DNA of 64,000 bases from CAVVJA01 sp963779485 (GTDB lineage Bacteria; Actinomycetota; Actinomycetes; Mycobacteriales; Jatrophihabitantaceae), in assembly GCA_963779485.1 (NCBI GenBank), contig CAVZYJ010000013.1, positions 558,001 to 622,000 of the forward strand, given 5' to 3'. The notes under the pieces were generated by a model that was not told the origin of the DNA, searched no databases, and was given only the letters and a program-made list of their open reading frames with translations. Positions 36,891 to 45,309 of this stretch are shown here, one piece after another. The position numbers and the translations under genes were made by a program. Each line of letters opens with the position of its first letter. Position 1 is the first letter of the stretch.

Positions 36891-38519
36891 ATGTCTGACG
36901 CTTCGGGTGCCACCGCCGCGTCAATCGAAGTAGTCGGTCCGGTCGTGCCTCGAGCCGAGGAGATCCTGACCGCCGAAGCCTTGGAATTCGTGGCGGATCT
37001 GCATCGGCAGTTCTCGGCCCGGCGGACGGAGCTGCTTCGTCGACGGAGGGTCCGTCGAAACGAGATCGCGCGCACGAATACCCTCGACTTCCTGCCTGAG
37101 ACCTCGGAGATCCGCGCGAGTGAGTGGACCGTCGCACCGGCACCGGCTGATCTCCTGGACCGCCGCGTCGAGATCACCGGACCGACCGAGCCGAAGATGG
37201 CGATCAACGCCTTGAACTCGGGCGCCCGGGTATGGCTGGCCGATCTCGAGGACGCGAACACGCCGCATTGGTCGAACGTCGTCACCGGCCAGCTGGTCTT
37301 GCGGGATGCCGTGCGTCGCGAGCTGCATTACGAATCGCCCGACGGAAAGAACTACGAGCTGCGGCCGGACCGCGAGCTGGCCGTGATGGTGGTCCGCCCG
37401 CGCGGTTGGCATCTCGACGAACGGCATGTGGTGGTCGACGGCGCGCCGGCCGTCGGGGCCTTTGTCGACTTCGGGCTGCATTTCTTCCACAACGCGACGG
37501 AATCGCTGCGGCGGGGCTCCGGCCCGTACTACTACTTGCCGAAGACGGAGAGTCACCTCGAGATCCGGCTGTGGAATGACGTGTTCAGCTGGGCGCAGGC
37601 CCGGCTGGGTGTCCCGCCCGGCAGCATCCGGGCCACGGTTCTCATCGAGACGATCACGGCCGCGTTCGAGATGGACGAGATCCTGTACGAGCTGCGGGAT
37701 CATGCCAGCGGGCTGAACGCCGGCCGATGGGACTACCTGTTCAGCATGATCAAGAATTTCCGCGACGCCGGGCCGGAGTATGTCCTTCCGGACCGGGGTG
37801 CGGTCGCGATGACCGCGCCACCGATGCGCGCTTACACCGAACTGCTTGTGGCAACGTGTCACCGGCGCGGCGCCTTCGCCATGGGCGGCATGGCGGCCTT
37901 CATCCCCAGCCGGCGCGATCCGGAGATCAACGAGCGGGCGCTGGCGAAGGTTCGGGAGGACAAGGAGCGGGAAGCGGCCGACGGCTTCGACGGGTCCTGG
38001 GTTGCCCATCCCGACCTTGTGCCGGTGTGCCGTGAGGTCTTCGATCGGGTGCTCGGCGATCGCCCGAACCAGCTCGATCGGCGCCGTGACGACGTCGCAG
38101 TGACCGCGGCCGCGTTGCTCGACATGGCGGCTGTTCCGGGCCAGGCGACGGAGGCGGGGCTACGCAACAACGTCGATGTCGGTCTCCGGTACCTGCAGGC
38201 CTGGCTCGGCGGCAATGGCGCGGTGGCGATTCACAACCTCATGGAAGACGCTGCCACGGCCGAGATCTCCCGGTCGCAGATCTGGCAATGGGTGCACAAC
38301 AACGTCCGGCTGGACACGGGCACAACAGTGACGGCCGAGTTCGTGCGGCGCATCGTCGACGAGGAGCTCGCCGCCATCCGGGACGAGCTCGGCGAGCAGG
38401 CCTACGCCGACAGCAATTTCGAGCAGGCCCGTGAGGTGTTCGAGCGCGTCGCCCTGGCCGATGACTTCGCTGATTTCCTGACGCTGCCCGCCTATGAGGC
38501 AATTGCCTCCCGCGACTGA
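36891..38519 (+). CDS. aceB: Malate synthase A
   Basis: Condenses glyoxylate and acetyl-CoA to malate. The 542-residue length is that of the A isoform. Family blocks include KMAINALNSGARVWLADLEDA, RPRGWHLDERH, ATVLIETITAAFEMDEILYEL and YLQAWLGGNGAVAIHNLMEDAATAEI. I chose the ATG at 36891, because GGAAGG lies 9 nt upstream; the ATG at 36882 touches that site. Isocitrate lyase is not in the window. It follows the malic enzyme by 40 bp, so the two may be co-transcribed. Confidence 0.95.
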   Translation: MSDASGATAASIEVVGPVVPRAEEILTAEALEFVADLHRQFSARRTELLRRRRVRRNEIARTNTLDFLPETSEIRASEWTVAPAPADLLDRRVEITGPTEPKMAINALNSGARVWLADLEDANTPHWSNVVTGQLVLRDAVRRELHYESPDGKNYELRPDRELAVMVVRPRGWHLDERHVVVDGAPAVGAFVDFGLHFFHNATESLRRGSGPYYYLPKTESHLEIRLWNDVFSWAQARLGVPPGSIRATVLIETITAAFEMDEILYELRDHASGLNAGRWDYLFSMIKNFRDAGPEYVLPDRGAVAMTAPPMRAYTELLVATCHRRGAFAMGGMAAFIPSRRDPEINERALAKVREDKEREAADGFDGSWVAHPDLVPVCREVFDRVLGDRPNQLDRRRDDVAVTAAALLDMAAVPGQATEAGLRNNVDVGLRYLQAWLGGNGAVAIHNLMEDAATAEISRSQIWQWVHNNVRLDTGTTVTAEFVRRIVDEELAAIRDELGEQAYADSNFEQAREVFERVALADDFADFLTLPAYEAIASRD

Positions 38520-38639
38520 GGTCGGCCGCCCGCACTCGCTCGGCTGGCTCGAGGCCCGAACCGCTGCTAGTCAGGCTGGTGGTTCGTTGCCAAGCCGACC
38601 CCGGTACAGGAAGGTGATGTCATCGTCCGAGGAGGCCTG

Positions 38640-39662
38640 ATGACCGTGCAGCCGTCGCCCAACGTCTACCCGGCGCCCGATCGCGACTTGGCCATGGAGC
38701 TGGTCCGGGTGACCGAAGCCGCCGCGCTCGCGGCCGGCCTCTGGGTCGGCCGGGGGGACAAGAACGCCGCGGACGGCGCGGCGGTCGACGCCATGCGCCA
38801 GGTCATCTCCACCGTCTCGATGGCCGGCTGCGTGGTGATCGGCGAGGGCGAGAAGGACGAAGCGCCGATGCTCTACAACGGCGAGGAGGTCGGCTCGGGG
38901 TCGGGTCCGTCGGTCGATGTCGCGGTCGATCCGGTCGACGGGACGACGCTCACTGCGAAGGGCATGAGCAACGCCGTCTCCGTTCTCGCCGTCGCTCAGC
39001 GGCACACGATGTACGACCCGTCGGCCGTGTTCTACATGGACAAGGTCGTCACCGGACCGCTCGCCGCCGATGTCGTCGACATCACCGCGCCGCCGGCCGA
39101 GAACATCCGGCGGGTGGCGAAGGCCAAGGGCCAGCGGCCGGAGGGCGTCACGGTCGTCATCCTGGACCGGCCCCGCCACGAGGAGCTGGAGGCGGCCGTA
39201 CGCGAAACCGGAGCGCGAATCCGGTTCCTGTCCGACGGCGACGTGGCCGGAGCGATCATGACCGCCCGGGAGGGTACCGGCGTCGACCTGCTGCTCGGCA
39301 TCGGTGGCACGCCGGAGGGCATCATCACCGCCTGCGCGATGAAATGCCTCGGCGGAACGATCCAGGCCCGGCTATGGCCGCGCGACGAGGCCGAGCGGCG
39401 CCGGGCGATCGACGCGGGACATGACCTCGACGCCGTGCTCGGCATCGACGATCTGGTCCGCAGCGACAACGTATTCTTCGTCGCGACCGGCATCACCGAC
39501 GGTGAGTTGCTCCGGGGAGTGCGCTACCGAACGACCGGCGCTCGAACCCACTCGATCGTGATGCGTTCGCTGAGCGGAACCGTTCGGATCGTCGAGGGTG
39601 AGCATCGGGCGGACAAGATCCGTCATCTCACCGGTCTGGACCTGGCGACGTCGCCCGGATGA
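38640..39662 (+). CDS. glpX: Fructose-1,6-bisphosphatase class II
   Basis: Gluconeogenic phosphatase, 340 residues. GKD-type start DRDLAMELVRVTEAAALAAGLWVGRG, metal motif GEGEKDEAPMLYNGE and DPVDGTTLTAKGMSNAVSVLA, and GIGGTPEGIITACAMKCLGG are the GlpX signature. ATG with GAGGAGG at 5 nt. It follows malate synthase, which fits growth on acetate or fatty acids. Its 3' end is overlapped on the other strand by the tail of the PrmC-like gene. Confidence 0.96.
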   Translation: MTVQPSPNVYPAPDRDLAMELVRVTEAAALAAGLWVGRGDKNAADGAAVDAMRQVISTVSMAGCVVIGEGEKDEAPMLYNGEEVGSGSGPSVDVAVDPVDGTTLTAKGMSNAVSVLAVAQRHTMYDPSAVFYMDKVVTGPLAADVVDITAPPAENIRRVAKAKGQRPEGVTVVILDRPRHEELEAAVRETGARIRFLSDGDVAGAIMTAREGTGVDLLLGIGGTPEGIITACAMKCLGGTIQARLWPRDEAERRRAIDAGHDLDAVLGIDDLVRSDNVFFVATGITDGELLRGVRYRTTGARTHSIVMRSLSGTVRIVEGEHRADKIRHLTGLDLATSPG

Positions 39663-40487
39663 CCGACGACGACCGCGGGCCGAGGCAGGCCTACGCCGAC
39701 CGATAACTACCGTCGCACTCCACGTGGCCGAGCGGGCCACGCGGGGGAGCAGGCCGTTGCTGGCAAATGTCTCGATGGTCTGCTGCGCTTGACCCTCGCT
39801 CGTCTCGACGAGCAGCCGGCCGTTGTCCGCCAGCCAACCGGCCGCTGGCTCGGCGACCAATCGAACGATGTCGAGTCCGTCGGGACCGCCGTCGAGTGCC
39901 GCCCGTGGCTCGTGCATGCGCGCCTCCGGGGGCAGCAGGCCGACCGCCGAGGAGGGTACGTAGGGCGCGTTGGCCAGGAGGAGGTCGACCCGACCTCTCA
40001 GAGTTCCCGGCAGCGGGTCGTACAGATCACCTTCGTACACCTGGCCGCCGCGAGGCGAGACATTGCGCCGGGCGCAGCGAACCGCGGTCGGGTCGATATC
40101 CACGGCGTGCAGCTCGACATCGTGCAGCCCCTCAGCCAGGGCAGCCCCCACGGCGCCCGAGCCGCAGCAGAGATCGACGATGACGGTCCGCGCCCGGGGA
40201 ACGGCGGCCGTTCGGCGGACGGTGTCGACGGCCTGGCGAACGAGGAACTCGGTCCGACGTCGAGGTACGAACACTCCCTCCTCGAGAGCGATCCGCAGCC
40301 CGCAGAACTCGGCCCATCCGACGACGTGCTCGAGCGGTAAGCCGCCGGCTCGGCGTTCCACCATGACCGCGAGTTCGTCGGGCGTTCGGGCTTCGGCGAC
40401 CAGCAACCGCGCCTCGTCCTCAGCGAAGACGCAGCCGGCGGCCCGAAGCCTGGCCACGACGGCGGGAGGCGTCGCGGACGATGACAT
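39372..40487 (-). CDS. Putative protein N5-glutamine methyltransferase (PrmC/HemK-like)
   Basis: SAM-dependent methyltransferase. VIVDLCCGSGAVGAALAEGL is the SAM-binding motif, and LLLANAPYVPSS matches the catalytic NPPY motif with Ala for the first Pro. GGLPLEHVVGWAEFCGLRI and VFVPRRRTEFLV are the PrmC N-terminal pattern. Similarity ends near residue 265 (ATVVIGRRRP, about 39690). The open frame continues another 100 low-complexity residues and overlaps glpX by 291 bp, so the natural stop may be lost or misread. The family modifies release factors, but this divergent type is untested. Confidence 0.75.
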   Translation of the reverse strand: MSSSATPPAVVARLRAAGCVFAEDEARLLVAEARTPDELAVMVERRAGGLPLEHVVGWAEFCGLRIALEEGVFVPRRRTEFLVRQAVDTVRRTAAVPRARTVIVDLCCGSGAVGAALAEGLHDVELHAVDIDPTAVRCARRNVSPRGGQVYEGDLYDPLPGTLRGRVDLLLANAPYVPSSAVGLLPPEARMHEPRAALDGGPDGLDIVRLVAEPAAGWLADNGRLLVETSEGQAQQTIETFASNGLLPRVARSATWSATVVIGRRRPASARGRRRSSGRRRQVQTGEMTDLVRPMLTLDDPNGSAQRTHHDRVGSSAGRSVAHSPEQLTVGDAGRDEEYVVAADQIVDAEHGVEVMSRVDRPAPLGLVARP

Positions 40488-40637
40488 GGGCGCGCCCTTC
40501 TGAATGCCGACGGGCGCTCGATTGCGATCAGCGCGGTCGCTCGACCACGCCGCCGCGAGGGGAGAACACCCGCTCGGAACCTGCGGAAATGCGTCTCACC
40601 TCCTCGCTCACGGCTGCAGAGGAAACGCTAACACCAG

Positions 40638-41474
40638 TCAGTCGCGATTGGCCGAGCGATATACGACGCGGATGAACCGGTCGAACCCGCGATCGGTGAG
40701 TACCCGCTCAGCGAACAGGAAGCCGCGCGCCCCACCGCCGACGGGGTAGCGCGTTCGCGGCTTCGAGCGTTGGACGGCCTTGCCGATCGCATCCGCGACC
40801 GCGTCCGGTTCCGACGCCAGAAACGACGCGTCCGACGCCCGTAGTCCGCGGGCGATGAGCTTGGCTTGGTCGCGATAGGCGCTGTCGGCCGAACTCACCT
40901 CCAGATTATCGGCGGAGATCGTCGCCCATTCGCTGCGAATGGGGCCCGGCTCGATGATGACGACCTTGATGCCGAATTCCGCGACTTCGGCCCGCAGGCT
41001 ATCGCTCAGTCCTTCGACGGCGAACTTGGCCGCGTGGTACCAGCCGCCGAGTGGCTCCCAGATCTGCCCGCCCATGGAGGAGATGTTCACGATGTAGCCG
41101 TCGCGTTGCGCGCGCATGCGGGGGAGCACAAGTTGGGTCAGCCGGGCCAGCCCGAAGACGTTGACGTCAAATTGCCGTCGTGCTTCGGCAATCGGCACGT
41201 CCTCCACGGCACCGTAGGAGCCGTAACCGGCGTTGTTTACCAGGACATCGATCCGGCCCTGCTCGGACACGATCTTGTCGACGATCGTGACCATTGATCC
41301 GTCATCGGTCACGTCCAGCGACTCGACGTGGACACCCTGGTCAGCCAGGTCGGACATTCGGTCGACCCGACGCGCGGCGGCGTAGACCGTGTAGCCCAAT
41401 TCCACCAATCGCAGGGCGGTGGCTTTTCCGATCCCGGACGATGCTCCAGTGACAAGCGCGACGGACGCGGCCAT
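40638..41474 (-). CDS. Short-chain dehydrogenase/reductase
   Basis: A 278-residue classical SDR. The N-terminal cofactor motif is VTGASSGIGKA, NNAGYGSYG follows, and the catalytic set is Ser in IVNISSMGG, Tyr and Lys in GWYHAAKFAVEG. Arg pairs after beta-2 (AARRVDRM) suggest NADPH preference. The substrate cannot be named. It is followed on the same strand only after a gap; the upstream minus-strand neighbour is the DksA-like gene. Confidence 0.9.
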   Translation of the reverse strand: MAASVALVTGASSGIGKATALRLVELGYTVYAAARRVDRMSDLADQGVHVESLDVTDDGSMVTIVDKIVSEQGRIDVLVNNAGYGSYGAVEDVPIAEARRQFDVNVFGLARLTQLVLPRMRAQRDGYIVNISSMGGQIWEPLGGWYHAAKFAVEGLSDSLRAEVAEFGIKVVIIEPGPIRSEWATISADNLEVSSADSAYRDQAKLIARGLRASDASFLASEPDAVADAIGKAVQRSKPRTRYPVGGGARGFLFAERVLTDRGFDRFIRVVYRSANRD

Positions 41475-41550
41475 GACCGGTCTCCTTCAGCTGTCGGGCC
41501 GGATGGTTTGGCGGGACGCGCTCGGCCGGTCACGGCCCCCGCGCTCCTCC

Positions 41551-41889
41551 TTAGCGAAGACTTCGGGCTTCTTCGACGGTCAGCTCTGCAGCTGGATCAG
41601 CCTCGAGGCGTTCCTCCGGGATAGGGAGTCCACTGCGAACCGACTGGCCGAACGTCCCGGCAGCGAGCCGCTGCTCGGCCCGTGCGATCGCGGCCAACCG
41701 GTCGCGCAAGGTCTCGGCCACCGCGTTGTTGACACCGGCGTCGGTGAGCGGCTGCGCCGGGTCGGCGGAGTCTCCCGTTTCCCCCTCGGCGACCCAGTCC
41801 TGCCGGCCGGCCGCGGTCGCCTCACCGAGCAGGCGTTGTACCTCGACCCGCTCGGCTTGCAGCAGACTTCGTGCCCGTTCCGGGTCCAT
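41551..41889 (-). CDS. DksA/TraR-like protein lacking the zinc-finger cysteines
   Basis: A 112-residue protein. A helical N-terminal half with MDPERARSLLQAERVEVQRLLGEA and LRDRLAAIARAEQRLAAGTFG is followed by a tail, GQSVRSGLPIPEERLEADPAAELTVEEA. The tail lines up with the DksA/TraR zinc finger (CGxCxxCGxxIxxxRLxAxPxAxxCxxC), but all four cysteines are replaced. I chose the ATG at 41889 because GAGGAGG lies 5 nt upstream. DksA-like proteins bind RNA polymerase; whether this one does is unknown. Confidence 0.75.
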   Translation of the reverse strand: MDPERARSLLQAERVEVQRLLGEATAAGRQDWVAEGETGDSADPAQPLTDAGVNNAVAETLRDRLAAIARAEQRLAAGTFGQSVRSGLPIPEERLEADPAAELTVEEARSLR

Positions 41890-42010
41890 CCATCCTCCTC
41901 GATGTGTGGCCAAGCCTGGACGCCTCGCGCCAACGAGCAGCCGCGTGCAGATCAGTCGACCCTACGACCGTAGTCGCAGACGCCTGGACCCGCGTCTGGG
42001 AAGCACCATC

Positions 42011-42057
42011 GTGATCTTGGACTTGTCGTCGCTCTGAGGCAGTAAGTCCAAGATCAC
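42011..42057. repeat. 47-bp intergenic inverted repeat, copy D
   Basis: The best-preserved copy: GTGATCTTGGACTTG, 17-bp centre TCGTCGCTCTGAGGCAG, TAAGTCCAAGATCAC. It lies between the divergent/tandem minus-strand genes for the DksA-like protein and the SRPBCC-YCII protein. Confidence 0.92.
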
Positions 42058-42108
42058 GACGGCATACGCCGATGACAACTCGTGGCGCACGCCTAGTGCG
42101 CGGATGTT

Positions 42109-42885
42109 TCAGGCGGTGAACATCACGTGCCAGGGACGGACGTCGACAGTGAACAGGCCGCCAACAACGCTGCTGTCATCCGTGGTGGCAAGCTTGGCGG
42201 CTTCGGCGGAGCGATCGGCGCCGGGCAGCTTGAGGATCGTCATGCCGGTGCCCGGCTCGTCCCGGAGCGGGCCAGCAGCAACCAAGTAGCCACGGTCGTG
42301 CATGCGCTGCAGGAATGCGATGTGTTCAGCGAAGCGCGCATCGCTGAATATGGTCGTCGCCCCGGACCGGTCGGCCGGCCGGTGGATCAATGCGATCCAC
42401 GTGTTCTGGTCCTCCGGGTCGGCACTTCCGTCTGCCTCATTGCGGCCAGTCATCCGCTCGCCGGCGACAGCCTCCTGGTACCGGTCCAGCACAGTCGGCC
42501 AGCCGTGCTCGTATTCGGCCCGAGCGGTGTCGGGGTCGTCGAAGACCTCCCAGCCGTCGTGCTGCAGCGTGACGAGCGTCTGCTCCCCGGCTGCGGTGAA
42601 GGTGACTGTCACCCGGCTGGCGCGAGAGACGTCGGCACCGGGATACCAGCTGAAGGACAGCCGGTGCGGCGGCTCCCAGTCGATGACGTCACCCCACCGA
42701 GCGGTTGCACCGTCAGCGGACGTCTCGACCAGTGCGCCGTCCGTGAAGGCGACCGTGCCGTCGCCGTGAACGCCGAACTTGGCCAAGGGCCACCAGTTGC
42801 CGATCAGCCCGGTGAACACGTCGAACGCGGCAGTCGGGTCCGCCGCCACTAGCATCTCGCGGCGAATCGGTCGCAGGTCAGTCAT
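42109..42885 (-). CDS. SRPBCC (AHSA1-like) and YCII-domain fusion protein
   Basis: A 258-residue two-domain protein. Residues 1-150 are an AHSA1/SRPBCC fold (DVFTGLIGNWWPLAKFG, GRGRW-like WGDVIDWEPPHRLSFSWYPG, VTVTFTAAGEQTLVTLQHDGWE). Residues 165-258 are a YCII-related domain (TWIALIHRPADRSG...FLQRMHDRGYLVAAGPLRD and GLFTVDVRPWHVMF). SRPBCC domains bind small hydrophobic ligands. The start overlaps the arsR stop by 8 bp, the usual ArsR-SRPBCC operon arrangement. Ligand unknown. Confidence 0.85.
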   Translation of the reverse strand: MTDLRPIRREMLVAADPTAAFDVFTGLIGNWWPLAKFGVHGDGTVAFTDGALVETSADGATARWGDVIDWEPPHRLSFSWYPGADVSRASRVTVTFTAAGEQTLVTLQHDGWEVFDDPDTARAEYEHGWPTVLDRYQEAVAGERMTGRNEADGSADPEDQNTWIALIHRPADRSGATTIFSDARFAEHIAFLQRMHDRGYLVAAGPLRDEPGTGMTILKLPGADRSAEAAKLATTDDSSVVGGLFTVDVRPWHVMFTA

Positions 42886-43228
42886 CCGCACTCTCCTTCG
42901 ATCGATGCCCTCGCATATCACTGCGACGTCGTACTTCGGCGGCGTACGAGTCGAGCACGCCGTCCCAGGTACGCACGAGCCACTGCTGCGCCGCGGCCAA
43001 GCCGCCCGGTGCCAGCGCGTACAGGTTGCGCGTGCCCGCGCTGCGGTGCACCACCAGCTCGGCGTCGCCGAGCACGCGCAAGTGCTTGCTGACGGCCGGA
43101 CGACCGACCGGCAGCTGATCAGCCAGCTGACCCACTGGTTGCGGACCATCGGCGAGCAGTTCGAGGATTCTCCGACGCACTGGATCCCCCAACGCGTCGA
43201 ATATGCGAGCCGTCGATTGGTCACTCAT
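42878..43228 (-). CDS. ArsR-family transcriptional regulator
   Basis: A 116-residue winged-helix repressor. IFDALGDPVRRRILELLADGPQPVGQLADQLPVGRPAVSKHLRVLGDAELV is the ArsR DNA-binding domain. No metal-binding cysteines (ELCVCDL) are present, so it probably senses an organic ligand or acts through its partner. A perfect 20-bp palindrome lies 6 bp upstream of its start and likely gives autorepression. Confidence 0.92.
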   Translation of the reverse strand: MSDQSTARIFDALGDPVRRRILELLADGPQPVGQLADQLPVGRPAVSKHLRVLGDAELVVHRSAGTRNLYALAPGGLAAAQQWLVRTWDGVLDSYAAEVRRRSDMRGHRSKESADD

Positions 43229-43234
43229 GAGTAA

Positions 43235-43254
43235 CCGTTACTCTAGAGTAACGG
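43235..43254. promoter_or_regulatory. Perfect 20-bp palindrome, probable ArsR operator
   Basis: CCGTTACTCTAGAGTAACGG is perfectly symmetric and lies 6 bp upstream of the arsR start. A second 10-bp palindrome ACTCATGAGT (43222-43231) spans the start codon. Confidence 0.8.
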
Positions 43255-43315
43255 AGACGGCCGGGCAAGAGCAGAGCGTCCTGTCGGCTGGCGGTCCGTG
43301 CGAGACGATGCATCC

Positions 43316-43375
43316 ATGCAACTGCACCCGATCATGTATGTGGGCGATCAGTACGCGGAGCGCGAACGAGGCTGA
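43316..43375 (+). pseudogene. Possible VOC-family gene fragment (19 codons)
   Basis: ATG to TGA encodes MQLHPIMYVGDQYAERERG. The stretch LHPIMYVGDQYAER resembles the first beta strand of VOC/glyoxalase-like proteins, but nothing downstream continues the fold. It could be a relic or a chance frame. It sits between the ArsR operator and the quinone-reductase-like gene. Confidence 0.3.
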
Positions 43376-43514
43376 CGGCACCGCTGATTGACGACTCGCG
43401 TCGGGCAGCACGATTCGGAATACGTGTTGTCCCGGTTGGCTTGGGGCTGACGATCAATGGCCGCGTAGCCTGGTGCCGCGCACCCGGGGTGACCTGACAG
43501 GGAAGGACGGTTGG

Positions 43515-44417
43515 ATGCGAGCGCTGCAGTTTACGGAGTACGGGGGTCCGGACGTAGTGAAGTGGGCCGACGCTCCTGATCCGCACGCTGGGCCAGGGCA
43601 GGTCCGGATCGCCGTGCGGGCGGCGAGCGTGAATCCGATCGATGGGAAGGCGTTCTCCGGGGTGATGTCAGGCGGCCAACCGATGGTCGGTACGGGCTAC
43701 CTCGGGAGAGACGCCGCCGGGGTCGTGGACGAGGTGGGCGAGGGCGTCACTGGCGTATCCGTGGGTGACGATGTGTTCGGCCTCGGCTCGCACACCCTGG
43801 CCGAGTACGCCGTCTTGGATTCGTGGGCGGCCAAGCCCGCATCCATCGATTGGGCCGTTGCCGCCGCGGCCGGCGTCGCCGGTGAGACCGCCGAGCGCGG
43901 TCTTCGGCTGCTGCACGTCAAAGCCGGTGACACGCTGTTCGTCGACGGAGGGGCAGGCGGCGTGGGTGCGGTCGCCGTGCAGATGGGGGTTGCCCGAGGC
44001 GCGAGGGTGATCGCCTCCGCGGGTGATGCGAATCAGGACTACCTGCGGGAGATCGGAGCGATCCCGGTGCGCTACGGCCAAGGCGGGGCCGACCGAGTGC
44101 GAGCCGCCGCTGGCGGCCAGGTTGACGGAGTCTTCGATGTCGTCGGCAAGAGTGCGGTCGAGGATCTGATCAGCCTGGTACCCGAGCCGGCCCAGGTCGT
44201 GACCATCGCCAACTTCGCGGCCGGTGAGGCGGGAGCCCGGATAACTGGGGGCGGCGCCGACAGCCAGCCCAGGCAGGCCCTGGCCGACGTTGCCGAGCTA
44301 CTGGTCCAGAACCAGCTGGTCATCAAGGTGCAAACCTTCCCGTTCGAGCGCGCTGCCGAGGCCTACCGGATCAGTTTGAGTGGCCACGTTCGAGGAAAGC
44401 TCGTCTTGGTTCCCTGA
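43515..44417 (+). CDS. Zinc-independent alcohol dehydrogenase / quinone oxidoreductase family (MDR)
   Basis: A 300-residue medium-chain reductase. MRALQFTEYGGPDVVKW and GRDAAGVVDEVGEGVTGVSVGDDVFG are the GroES-like domain; LFVDGGAGGVGAVAVQMGVARGARVIA is the NADPH-binding fold with GGxGGVG. The structural and catalytic zinc cysteines are missing, as in quinone oxidoreductases. ATG with GGAAGG upstream at about 9 nt. A 47-bp repeat begins 29 bp after its stop. Confidence 0.9.
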   Translation: MRALQFTEYGGPDVVKWADAPDPHAGPGQVRIAVRAASVNPIDGKAFSGVMSGGQPMVGTGYLGRDAAGVVDEVGEGVTGVSVGDDVFGLGSHTLAEYAVLDSWAAKPASIDWAVAAAAGVAGETAERGLRLLHVKAGDTLFVDGGAGGVGAVAVQMGVARGARVIASAGDANQDYLREIGAIPVRYGQGGADRVRAAAGGQVDGVFDVVGKSAVEDLISLVPEPAQVVTIANFAAGEAGARITGGGADSQPRQALADVAELLVQNQLVIKVQTFPFERAAEAYRISLSGHVRGKLVLVP

Positions 44418-44445
44418 CCGTTGATTGCGCCGCCCAAGTTCGGTC

Positions 44446-44492
44446 GTGATCTTGGACTTGACGTCGTCCCGCGGCGGTAAGTCCAAGATCAC
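44446..44492. repeat. 47-bp intergenic inverted repeat, copy E
   Basis: GTGATCTTGGACTTG, 17-bp centre ACGTCGTCCCGCGGCGG, TAAGTCCAAGATCAC: both arms match copy D exactly. It lies between tandem genes, 29 bp after one stop and 24 bp before the next start, so if it forms a hairpin in RNA it would separate the two transcripts. Confidence 0.92.
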
Positions 44493-44516
44493 CTCTCATA
44501 GGAACCTGACGAGCAC

Positions 44517-45228
44517 ATGGTGTGGTTGACATCGCAGCCGATCGGAGTGTTGATCCTAGGCTGCCTGGTGATCGCGGCGCTGGTGGCTATCGGCGGTCGG
44601 TTCGCCGTACGTGCGTTGACGCAGCGGCCGCGCCGCGACGCCGCATACGCGATCGCCGCTCCGCTGATGTCGCCCCTCGGGGCGGGGTTTGCGATCCTAG
44701 CGGCGCTTACCCTCGCCAACGAGGCTCAATATCTATCCTCGGCCGAGTCGATCGTCAGTAGCGAGGCCGCTAACGCGTCGCGCCTCGCCTGGGCGGCGAC
44801 CACGCCCGGTGTGGATTCCGAGGGCATCCACACAGCGCTGCTCCGCTACCTGGACGCGACGCGAACACACGAGTGGAACGGCGCGAGCGCGGCTCAAGGA
44901 AATGATCCCGCGACCGCGACCGCCGTCGCCGACCTGGAGAACGCCGTCCGGACCGAAGCACTCAAGCCCACGCTGGGAACACCCACCAGTACCGAACTGC
45001 TGACCTCCATCGACGCGCTCACCGCAGACCGCCGAGCGCGGCTAGCCGCTGCCTCCAGGCAGCTGCCTGACCTGTACGTGATCACCTTGCTCGTCAGCGG
45101 CTGCGCCTTGTCTGAGCATCGCGCTCATTTTCGCCCTCGCCACCCCGTGGCGAGGTCCGATTGTCGTCAGCGGCCACCCCCTTGACGCGGTGATGCAGGA
45201 CCTCACCAGCGGCTACTTTCACTCTTAG
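44517..45228 (+). CDS. DUF4239-like membrane protein, frameshifted near the 3' end
   Basis: Two N-terminal helices (residues 8-26 and about 45-65), a soluble helical middle part, and two C-terminal helices. The first frame reads to LYVITLLVSGCALS and then loses hydrophobicity. In the +1 frame the second helix of the pair continues as SIALIFALATPWRGPIVVSG and ends HPLDAVMQDLTSGYFHS at 45228. Removing T near 45113 gives about 236 residues. The layout resembles DUF4239 (bestrophin-like) proteins. Function unknown. Confidence 0.68.
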
Positions 45229-45309
45229 CCGCCACCGAGTCTGTAACCGACGAGATCGTCAGGCTCCGTCCGCTGCGCGCTTCGGCGTGACTAGCGTCTC
45301 CTTGTGTTG

